This document shows positions 15,101-27,100 of a DNA stretch of 64,000 nucleotides, in pieces. Both the position numbers and the translations under genes were made by a program. The stretch's first letter is position 1, and each line of letters opens with the position of its first letter. Source of the stretch: Agrypnia vestita (lineage: Eukaryota; Arthropoda; Insecta; Trichoptera; Phryganeidae); NCBI GenBank assembly GCA_016648135.1, contig JADDOH010023091.1, forward strand, positions 124,001 through 188,000, written 5' to 3'. The notes below the pieces were generated by a model. That model made no database searches and was not told where the DNA came from. It saw nothing but the letters and a program-made list of their open reading frames with translations.

Positions 15101-18100
15101 AAAGCGCGTCATCCGGACAGGCTTTAAATTCGGTTGCGGATTTGACGCGACAGAAGAAACGCATAGTGTGGCGCCGGCCTTAATGAGTTGAAATTTAGAT
15201 AACTTATATAAATTTCTTTTAAAATTAAGGTTTGCCACACAGGTATGACATACCTACATAAGTTATTTTATGGTTTCCTTTTAGTATGGTTATTAATAAA
15301 ATATTTTTTGACAGTACTAATTTTTTTTTGTTTTGGTGGTTTTTATTATTTTCTGACATAGGTAATATTTTACAAATGTAGATATTTACCTGCTTAATTT
15401 TTAAAAATAAAATGTCCTTAAATTGTCATATTATATAAATGAAAATTCAATTAAAATACAAAATCAGAAAGTGTAAATAATATATGAAAAAAATATTGAA
15501 ATCACTGTTAATATGTTTTCACGCCTAATAAGTTTTTATTTGCTGGTCCCTTGAAAAACGTATTAAGAGAGTTTCACTGTATTCAGAATATTTTTAGTAT
15601 GTTTTAATTTTTCAAGAACACAATACTGGATTTTTTTCCAGGGGGGACATCATTAATCGAGAGATATTACAGATGTCTCATAGAGGCGAAGATATTTTTT
15701 GAAGTGGGAAAGTAGGTATGGATCCTGGGGACAAAATCCAGTACAGTGTTATAGAAAAAATTGAACATACTCAAAATATTCTGAAAAAATTTGTTCCCCA
15801 TTCCCAGAGAAACTCCTCATCCAGAGAAAGCCCAGAGGCCGGAGATGACAAGCGCGAGTCTGAGGATGGAGGTACCATATTGTAGCACACTTATGACTCA
15901 AGCGTTTCCTATGTTAATCAGAAACGGATCTAAGGAGCGTGCGGATTGATTGTTTTTAGAAAACACCATTCTTTGAAATATGTACCTGTGACCCGAAGCT
16001 CTGTATGCTGGCACTGTTATGGCTCTGGTTGGGTTGGCCAAACTGTATGCCATAGTTGGCCGACACATTCCCCGGCTGCTGGTAAAAGCCTGTCTGGCCA
16101 CCTGCAACAATAATCATTCTTTGTGTAATATTATGCTCTACATTTTAAGCGATCTGAAAATAAAATTAATATTTATTTTGAAAATTATTGTTGTAAACAG
16201 TGTGGTGTGATTTTATTACTCGCCTCATTGTCTAAGTTTCCTCAGTTTAAATTACACTAGGAAGGATCCATTGGAATATTTGATCACTCAATATAATAAT
16301 CATCGGCAAGACTATGTTTACAAATTTAACCACGCCGCTGTAAGGTGACGAGTGAATGAAAGAAAAATCTCTCGGGAGTGCACTGTATCACAATCAAAAA
16401 TGATTACGGGTGAATAAATATGGAGTTTCAGAAAAGTGCACTCCTGCATGTGATATATCAATTGGGGAAATATTATTTTCGTGGGTGCAAATTACGTTAC
16501 AATTACTCCAATTACAAATAAAGCCAAACGAGGTTTGAAATTGTAACTTCAGCTGTATGCTAAATTTTTAATACAAAAGTATGAAATTACATTAGAAAGA
16601 AACAATGAATGATGTAGAAGATTAGCCTACCAGTGTTCTGCGAGTAGTAGGTGTTGGGAGGCTGGAGAGGGGGCGCCGCAGCCGCCTGGGGAGCAGCCCG
16701 CACCAGTGAGGGGGGCGGCAGAGCTGCTGCATAAGGAGGAGGGGCGGTCGCATCGTGGGGCCCCCCGTAGCCTAGGTATTGCTGAGTCTGGTACGTGCTG
16801 CCCTTAGTACCTGCAGTATTTTGATGCAATTAAAGCGCATTTACGAAATGCAAAGACTGATAAAAACCAAGAATGTGACGGCGCAGGCTGTGAACGAGCA
16901 ATTAGTGAAGAAATAATAACGGCGGGGAATCTCACCAATTGCTCCGATCTGCTGAGTGGACGGCTTGACGCTAGCTGACATGAGTGAATTAGTGGAACTG
17001 GAAATGAGCACGGTGCTGGGGTTGGTGCCGAGCTGGCCCGACTGGCCGAAGGCAGCACTGCCTGCAGCCTGGAATAGGTCTTGCTGCAAACAGAAACCAA
17101 ACATAATTGATACAGGGATATTTTCACCACTACAACTGTAATATTTGTGTCTTTACAATACAATACCCTCGATAATTGTAATAGCAATAATTAATATAAA
17201 TTAATTTTAAAGTAATTTGTTGGGTTAATGCAAAAGGTTTGATATTTACTTGACATTTATAAAAAAAAATCTTCTAACTGACGACTATCATCCGCTTTCA
17301 ACCTATTGTATAAAGAAAGCTTTCTTTTACAATTTCGGTTTAACCAACGAACAGTAAAGAGCCATTTAAATGGATTTTGAAATATCTATTGATAAATTGC
17401 ATTTCGTCCCTGTTTACTTTACGAATTTCGTAAATGCTATACTGCGATTGTGGTGGTCAAACAAATTTTGCGATATGTGCACAGAAAATGTTACTAAAGT
17501 TTGACCGACACAGAAGTGGCTTTGAAAATTCCAATCTGAGGATTTTAGCTAGTGGACAAATAGAGAACCAGGCTTCCTCCGAAGTCTGAAGATGGCATAT
17601 TGATGGTCATAACTGAGCCTGAACTATGTCAAAATACCGGAAGGATCACTTTGAAGATGGGAAGTCAACCAATCAACTGTGGTGAGGCATTCGAAGCGCA
17701 CAGAGATGATTTTGCGGTACGATGCTCTGACTCCTTTCCAATTCTCAGCTGCCACGTTTCGTTTCAACGTGTTTAATTGACAATGTACTAGACAAGAGCG
17801 CAATTGCTGGCACTAAACTGAGACGAGTGGAGGACTTGAGGAGGTGATGATATGCTCGTAAAAAGGTGGAAGACAGTTATAACAACCAATGTAAATTATA
17901 TTGTTTGAGAAAATAAAAAGTAACAAAAAATTTGTTAATATCTCATAAAAAACATTAAAACTTCTTCATCAACACCAATAATTGGAAAGTTTGTAACAAT
18001 GCGTACTAGATAAAATGAACAAATCTTACCATTCTATACTGTCCCTGCAGTCCTTGGAACATATCCTGCGGCTGGTAGTTGTAGGGGGCAGATCCTGCCC

Positions 18101-21100
18101 CGTAGGGTCCGCCAGGGAATCCTCCAAACTGGTTCCTGCTCTGGTCTATCTGGAAGGCATTGTATAGTCCTCCCTGAGATGGCATCTGTTGCGAAGAGTT
18201 CAGCAGCTGCTGGGACGAGTTGAACACTACAGTGGGCGGTGAGGGAATAGCTGATATTCCGCCGTATTGGCTCGGGGGGTAGTTGATATGGTTGTAAGCA
18301 TGCTGCATGGGAGGCGGCGATAGTCCCATCACTCCGCCGACCCCCTGCATACCCCCTCCGACATTGCCCATTGATTGTAGAGCCGTGGCTGTCGCTTGTG
18401 ACATCCCCTGGAGAGCCGTGTTCTGGCCAATCAGCGTGGCCTGCATATTCTGTAGAGCATTCTGCGACATCCCCTGCGATGCCGAATGCAGCGCTTGCTG
18501 AGTTGGCTTCACCTTACACACGTTAGTGGTTTGATTGTTGACGCTGTTTCCTCCCGGAGAGAAACCTTGTGACTGTCCTACATCATTTCCATTTTGATGG
18601 TCTTCGAAACCCGATGTGAATTGACCAGAAGAACTGACACTCATGTTATGTTGGGAGCCGAGGCCGTGCTGGGAAACCAGGTTGTGTTGAGACATTCCGT
18701 GTGGCGAGCCCAGCTGTTGGGAGAGGTTGTGTTGCGACGTCAAGTTGTGTTGGGAAGCGAGGTTGTGCTGAGATGTCATGTGGTGGGCTGACATGCTGTG
18801 CTGCGACGACAGACTGTGCGATGACGAGACAGACATGTGCTGAGTGGCCATGTTGTGTTGGTTGAGATTAGAGTCATCCGTGTTTGTGTGTTCTATTACT
18901 GTGGGCATAGAAGTATCCCACACCTTCTTTACGCTGGCAATCTTCATGTTCAGTTCTTGATCAGTAGCTGTGGATATGGTGTTCTGTGAGGGAGAGCTCA
19001 AGGCGTGTATCGAACGCCCCAAACTCTTGGCCGTTTTGTCCTCAGTCAGCTGACTAAGTTCCGAATCAAACGCAAAATCTAGTTTCATATCGGAAGAATC
19101 TTCCGAGTTCTTGGAAACAAATGATATGGGAAGTTGAAGAGATCCGGAATCTTGCTTCACACTGGACTGAGAATTATCATTAGAGATTAAATCAGAAATG
19201 AATGGAGCTGATTGTGGAGCTTCACTTCCGAAACCGAGAATCTGATTATCCAGATCAGAGCCTTGTATGTTAACCGGCACCATGGTCTTTGGTGTTCCGA
19301 GCTGCTGTATTTTAGCAGGCGCTCCATTGGTGGGGGACTGTTGTTGTCCAACCGGCGACGATACAAACTTTTGCTTCAGAGCCTCCGGTGCAGACTTGTA
19401 ATTAGTATTCTCAAATATGATGGTCTGAACCGGTGTCGTAGTTCCATCTAGTATACTGGACTTGTCCATGTTCACTAAGCTACCCGGAGCCTTCTGTTCA
19501 ACGGTGGTCGAGTTGTTAGGGGTACTCCTTTGACTGGACTGAGCGGAATGATTCTCAACAATTCCCACATCATTGGATTCTATGTTACTGATCACAGTAT
19601 TGATGACAGTTTGTTCAGTTTCCAGATTCCCTCTCAGCGATTGGTTTATGGGCTTATCCCAAGCGCTTATCGGGGATGGAGGGACAGGATTGAGATCCGC
19701 ATTAGGACCGGGAGGGTTGAACCCTTGACCGATCTGTTTTTGTATGCGATTATGTTCTCTCTGCCTCGCTAGGCGCGGGGGCAAATTGTTCTGTCTGAGT
19801 CTGTCGAATTGCGACGGCTTGTTGGAATTTTGCGGAGGTCCCATTTGTCTATCGTGGGGCTGCGGCATGGTCTGCGGACCGTTAACCTTCACCGGATTAG
19901 GAGGACCAGAATTGACCCGGCCACCCCCGCTGCCTCCTGATTTTTCACTTGAGCTTCGAGTTGAAGAATTATTCCTTTGACCTTCTAAAGGTTTACCTTG
20001 CTGGGGTTTTTGAGATCTATTTTGCTGTTGCATATCTTCTTTCGGAGGCTGTCCTCGTGAGTCTTTCACATTTTTCTTACTCCTGACTTCCTGGAATCCA
20101 TCATCCCCAACTTCATGTTCCTCAGGAGAATCTTTCTCAATTTTTTTTACATCTTTGCCAGATTTCTGGCCAGATATCTTCAACTCAGTCAGAGCACTGG
20201 TGACGGCATTAGTATCATTGTACTTTACATCATCCACTCTATTGACTGTGGTTGTGGAAGAACTGAAGGGCATAATATCCTTTTTGTTGGGTTGATTATT
20301 TCTAGTAATGCTTCCTGAAGAATTTTGTCTGTTAGCTGGAGCGTTGGGTCCACGGTTCTGAGATGAAGGATTTTGCTTTTTATCGGGATTGGGAGCTTTT
20401 GGGCTTTGATTGGCCTGCTGGCCGGTGGACTGTTTATTGGTTTGATGTTTGTTACTAGACTTAGTCTGTTTGGTCCCACCTTCGGAGTGTTCCGAGGTGG
20501 TCTCCCAGGCCTCTTCTTCTCCACTCCCTCCGGTCCTGTTCCTGCTCTTGGCATTCTTGTCCTGCATTCTGGGTGGGACACCCCGCCTCTCCCTCCCGAT
20601 GATGCCTGCGCTGAGCGCCTGCTGCTTGAGTTTATTCTTCTCATCCGAGCTGAGGTTATCCGATTTCGAAGGGTCATTATCCGATACATCCGCAGCCTGC
20701 GAGTTGGGTTGTCCGAATGGACTCTTGGAGCTGGGCGGGCCCGGTCCGTACCCCATGTGCACGGCTCCCCGGCCCCTGAAGCTGCCTCGCCCCCGGCGGG
20801 AAGGTTCTCCCCTGGGAGCGAATGCTTCTCTTCCTTCCCCTCTGCTGTCGTGCCTTTTCCTCTGATTGCCCCCAGAAGACTCGTTGGGGAACGGTCTGTT
20901 TTCATTCTGATTGGATCCTTGGTTGTTAGACGAGTTATTTTGATTTCCTACACTTCTGTTTCTGTCGTCTTTATCTGATTTTTTCATCTGACCCTTGGGA
21001 CTCCTGGCGCTCCTTCCCTTGTCTTGCTTGTGTTCGGGATGGTGGTGGACTTCGTCTCCGCTAACCTCAGACTCGCTGTACATGGAGTCTCTGTTGGACC

Positions 21101-24100
21101 TTCCTCGCCCCGGTCCTCTCCTCCTCCCATCGCCCCCTCTGCTCTGCCAGTTTCCTCCGCGGTACACGACAAATCCTCTTCTGCTGCCGCCGGAGTCCAG
21201 CCGAATTCTGCTTCCAATATTAGAAGATTTTTTCTCTGATCCCGAACTGCTGAGTTTTCTTTCAACTCTTTCCTTCCCAGAGTCGTGATACTTGGATTCG
21301 TTACTTCTGGAGTTTTCTATTTCCTTCTCATCTTGTTTGCTGGAATCACCAATTAGATTTTTAATGTTCTCATTAGCTATGGTAATAGGACTGATGGAAT
21401 CGGCCCATGCCTTTGGACTATTTTCCGTTCGAGGCGGGGGGAGGGTTGCATTTGTTTCGACTACTTTGGGTGTGGTGATTTGACTCTCCTCCGATTCTGT
21501 TTTTTCTTTAGGAGATTGCACTTCTGGCTTTTGCAGGTTAGACGGAGTCTTCTTGGTGTGCTGCTTTCCGTAATTTCCTCGTTTACTTTCATCCGAATCT
21601 GACTTGTAATCTTTTTGCGACCGTTGATCTCTGTAACTGCTTCCGTAATTGGTATCGTACTTGGTCTCTGTCTTTTCGGGAAAATGAGTTTTCTCTTGGA
21701 AGGCTATTTTGTTATTCTTAGCGTACATTGCATCCTTGTCGTACGGCTCACAAGGAGCATCAGCCCATGAGCCTGTAAATTCCTTGTCTGAGAATGTTTC
21801 AGCTTTGAATGAATCCCTTGTGGACTCGCGCGAATGTCGCGAATTTCTCGAGTCCGGTCTGTCGGGTTGCTTGTTTGTTTCTGACCTTTCATCTCTTCTT
21901 TCATATTTATCTACAGATTTCCTTTCATAGGACTCAGACTTTCTATCGTTGAATTCTTGTCCTGCAGTCTTCCTATCGAATCCTTCAGACTGCTTGTCAA
22001 CATTGTTTTTGGTCTCGTAGCTGTCAGATGATTTGCGATCGTAGTCATTTTTTCTCACACCATCGCTGAACTCCTTTTGTGACTCCCTGGAGCTTTGTCG
22101 ATCTATATCCCTGTTGTAATTTCTCGACTGTTTCTCCGCATAGTCTTTGTCGGGGGCCCTCCAATCATACGAGCCCTCCCTGTTGTTATCCCTCTGGGGA
22201 GCGTGCTCGTTGTACTCAGTATGTTTCTTGTCTTCAAAATTACTGCCACCTCGCCTGTCGTGGTCCTTTTCCCAGCGATAGTCTTCGTCTCTTTCATCGT
22301 ACTCCCTTAAAAAAAAAAAGAACACTTTCTGAAGTAGACTGATTCAACCGCACTGTAATAAGGTGCAACAAAATTACGGATAGCTACTCCTAAAATTAAA
22401 GTTAAATTTAAATACATATTTACAATAGTAGAAACAGTTATATCCAATCAGACTGGATTTAGCTTCAGATTTGTATTTTTTTATTTATTTATTTAAAAAT
22501 CCTTGTTTACAAATAAGATACTTAATACTAATTTAACAATAAAACATAAGATAAAACATAAGATAATTTACACATTTTTTTGTTTTGTTTAATTTGTGGA
22601 TTATGCCACTCTACTAGGCTACGCCTGTCCCAGAGTGGCGTTATAGCACACAATTATAATATTTTTTCGAGTTCGTCAGTAGTATTTATTTTCATAAGGT
22701 AGTTATTATGTATCTGTAGAGTATCAAGTGGAGTGTTAGTGAAAGTTGAGTTAGTCATAAGTCCAAGTGTAAATATGTGTAGAATAATTGTTTAATGTAA
22801 AAAGGGTTAAAGTTTTGTTTAAGATTATTTTTTTATTTTCCTTAATTAATTAATTAATTTATATAGGTATATATTTTTATTTAAGACATTATTACGCAAT
22901 TACAGTAAGTAAATTTTCAGTTGCTGTTCTACCTTTGGAGGTAAGCCAGTTGTTTGCTAAAGCTTTTATTTTATTAATTGAGTATATTCTGATTTCCGGG
23001 AAGTCTGTTTTAAATATGTTAAATATTTTAGGCCCTATGTATGAGTAATTTTTCTGTCCATGTGTTGTCTTAGTTTTTGGTATTTCGTCAAGGTTTCGTA
23101 ATGCTTGTCTAGTATTATGTGAATGCGAGTTACTGGTTGCTGTTAGGTGGTTTGTGTTTTTAATGTAGAAGATGAGGGTAGACTTAACGAACAGCTGTCT
23201 AACGTCCAGTACATTAAATTCTCTGAATAGTCTGTCTGATTGGTATGTGAATGGTTTCTTATTAATGACTCGGAGCAAGGTTTTTTGTGCCGTTATAGCT
23301 GGTTTTAATGTGGTTTTGTAAGTACCTCCCCAACTTGGAATCGCATAGTTCAAAAATGACTGGGCAAGAGCATAATAGATAGTTTTGAGTTGCTGTTTAT
23401 TAAAAATATTACGTATGGATTTAAAAAGGTAAATGAGTTTTAAAAGTTTTCCCGATAATAGTTCAATGTGAAGTTTCCAGTTTAGGTGCCTGTCTATTAT
23501 GATTCCCAAGTATTTCACACTATCTGCATTTTCCAAGGGGGTGCAATCACAGTTTTGGTGTTGGCAATCATGCATAGTCAATTTTTAATCGCTAGATGGC
23601 TGCCCTCTTTTATCTATGCTGAATGTCAAATACTTAGTTTTTTTGAGATTGACTGTTAGCAAATTATTTTCCAGCCAGTGTTTTACTATGTTGCAACCCA
23701 GTTCAGCTGCTTTGAAAACAAGATCCCACGATGAAGCGTGGAACAGGAGTATTGTATCGTCTGCAAAAGTAACTACTTTCCCCCCCGTTGTTAGCTTGCA
23801 TAAATCGTTTATGTATAGGAGGAATAAAACAGGTCCTAGTGTACTTCCTTGAGGGACTCCGTATTTGATGTAATGTTCGTCACTTTTAGTTTTGTCAAGT
23901 TGTGTAAATTGTGTTCTGTCTGTAAGGTAAGTTTTGAACCAGTTGTAACTTGCTTCCGAAAGTCCAGTCTGTTTTAGTTTGTGAAGCATTTTTTCATGTG
24001 AAACTGTGTCAAAAGCTTTCGTCAAGTCTAGTGCTATTGCTATACATTTTTTATTATTGTCAAGTTTGTCTGAAATATAACCAATAACTTCCTGTATTGC

Positions 24101-27100
24101 TTCTTGTGTACCCCGATTTTTTCTAAATCCAAACTGGTTGTTGGCTAAAATTTGATATTTTTCTAAAAAGTTGGTGAATTGATTACAAACACATTTCTCT
24201 AGCAGCTTAGATAGTAAATTTAGGATGGATATAGGTCGGTAGTTATTTGGATCGTCTTTATTGCCAGCTTTATGTACGGGTGTGATTTTAGCCGTTTTTA
24301 GTTGGGACGGGAAAATACCTTTTGTGATGCTTAAATTAAATATATGAACTATAGGTTTTAGTAATATTTCTTTGAACGATTTAATTACTCTAGCGGATAT
24401 TCCGTCCGGGCCTGGAGAGCAGTCTATGTTCAGGTCATCTACTATTTTTTCCACATCTTTGTAACAGATAGGGGAGATCTCAAATTTGGGGAGATGGGGT
24501 CCGTTAGTTTTTATATTATTATAGTGTGACTGCTGTTTGTATTTATTTAATACTTTACGCGCTAGTGTTTCACCAATTGTGGAGAAGTGAAGGTTTAGTT
24601 TATCTGCTATTTCTTTCTTATCAGTGATGGTAGTGTTGTTGTGTACCAAAGTATTAATGTTACTTTTTTTATGTGTTTCAATACCATTTAATTCTTTTAC
24701 GACATTCCATATGTTTTTAGTATTATTGTTTTGTTCGATTTTTTGTTTGTAGTGTTGTTCTTTCCTTTTTTTTATTATGTTGTTACATATATTGCGGTAT
24801 CTTTTATAATACTGATATAGTGAATGGTTGAATGGATGTTTTTTTACTTGCTGATGAAGTTGGTCACGTTTGTGAGTGCATTTAATTATATTCGGTGTTA
24901 TCCAGGGTTTTATACATTTATTTATTTTTCTAACATAAGAGGTAGTATTTTTTTCAATATGTTTATTAAGAGTGTTTAAGAATCTAGATAAAGCTACATC
25001 CGTTTGTTTTTCTTTTAATACGTCTATCCAGCTTTCTGTAATTAGATCAGTTTTAAGTTCTTCGAAGTTTATTTGTTGGGTTTTTGTTAGATGTTGCTTA
25101 CTTTGTAGTTTTGTGGTATTGCCGTGTAGCCCTAGCACAGTGCTGTAATGGTCGGTAATTGTTGATTTAATGACAGCAGTCTGTATGCTTAGTTTTGATT
25201 TTACATATATGTGGTCAAGACAAGAACCTGACTCTCTGTTTTCCCGTGTTGCTACGCTTATTGTTTCAAGATAGCCATATGCTGACATTAGACACTCGTA
25301 TTCGTGTGCTTGTTTGTGTTTGAGACCAATAGTGTTGATATTGATGTCACCCGCTATAATACAAGTCTGATAAATGTTAATGTTATGTATGTTTTCTTCT
25401 AGTGAGTTAATAAATTCCGTAATACATGCGTTGCTAGGCGATCTGTAGATAGCTAGTATTGCAAGGGTGTTGTTAATTATTATTTTTAAACAATTTGCAT
25501 GTAATAAGGTAGGTTCATAGATAGTGACGTTTTTTACTTGTTTATTTATATATACAACAACACCATCCGATCTGTTTTGAGAAATTTCTGTCCTGAATGG
25601 TTCATAATTGTTAATGGGTCTGAGTATGGTGTTGTCTGTCGTCCAACACTCAGTCAGGATTATTATGTCAAATTCCATGTTGGTGTCAGTTAGGAATATT
25701 AATAAATTGTCAAAGTTTTTTTCTAGCGATCGGATGTTCAGATTAAGTATTTTTATGTTGTATTGCCTGTTAAATGAAAGTGAGCATTTAGAGGCACAGT
25801 CTAGCGTGTCGGTTTTTATTTGCTTTATTGTATCTAAATTATTTATACATGAGAAAGCCATTTTTGTTTGGGAAGGTAATGTAGTATTCTGGCTTGTCTA
25901 GCTTTATTTTGCATTTAAGACATATAACCATATTTATTTTTTTGTATTGTAAGCAACTAGCACTTTTGAATTTATTATTTTTATGTTTTGGCCAACCATT
26001 ATATATTGACGTTTTATAACAGAAGAACGTTTTTAATACCCTGAATTTTATATATTGTTTAACCCCCAAAATGAAACCAGTTAATTTTTGAGTTATAAAA
26101 GTAGTGTAGTGTAGTCATATAATCTTGTTCAAATCGTTATCATTTAATATTTTTATTATTTTAGAGTTATCTGTTGCGCGTACGTATATAAATCCATTAC
26201 AATTAACCCACGAGTATTTATATTGCGTTTGTTTAGCAATATCGCGAACTTTTTTGTATAAATTTCTATTAGATTTGGTTAAGTTAACGTTAACATAAAT
26301 TAGACCGGTGGAGTTAGTAAATCCCAAGTTAGCGGCAGTAAGACCCTTATGGCGCCGCGCCTCCTTTAACAGTAGATCTCTCTTTAGCTTGCTTCTGAAG
26401 CGCAGTACATGGATGGTGCGTTGAACGGCTGTGTGAGTTTGACCGGATACTGATAGCTGCGACGGCCTGGATTGGCCAACACCGCCAATAGTGACTGCAT
26501 GATTGGAGGTGGCGGGTAACGTAATAGTGTGCGAGTATTCGATGTCATCCTCGTTCAGTTCGATATTGTAACATCTGGCTAAATTTTTGAATGTGTCGAA
26601 CAAATGAGTTTCACTAATCGGAGGAAGGCCGTGGATTTCGATGTTTTTTGAACGCTGCCATTGTTCTTGTTGGTTCAATGTGTCCCTTTGTTGATTTAGA
26701 TCAGTCTTTAGTAACTTCAGTTCCTCTTCAAGATTGTCAAGAGGTTTGATTCTCTTATCCAATTCAGACACCCTATTGTCTACTTCAACGATCCGGTTCA
26801 AGCAGAAATCAATCGATTTACTTATTTCGGTTTTTAAGTTCGATAATTCTGTTTTAAATTCCTGTCTAATTTTCGTGATTTCTTCGAGAATGGAAGCAAT
26901 ATTCTCCTCCAATGAGTTGTTTAAAGGCTTATTGGTGGTCTTTGTACATATTGTGTCTTGGAAGAGGCAATTTTTTTTACACTTCCAACTTTTTGATTTG
27001 TCACCAAGTTTTCGGAAGTTCCGTTCACTCTGGCCAACGCAGGAATAATGGTAGGTATCGTTGCAGACAGAGCAAGTTAACGCGTCCTCAAGCAATAGCG

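Noticed and set aside
20225..20905. 226-codon frame antiparallel-phase to nocte exon 9
   Set aside because: It is an out-of-frame shadow of the GC-rich nocte coding sequence on the same strand; the family-matching frame is the other one.
20373..20978. 201-codon plus-strand frame opposite nocte exon 9
   Set aside because: Antisense shadow of Ser/Arg/Gly-rich codons; no family resemblance.
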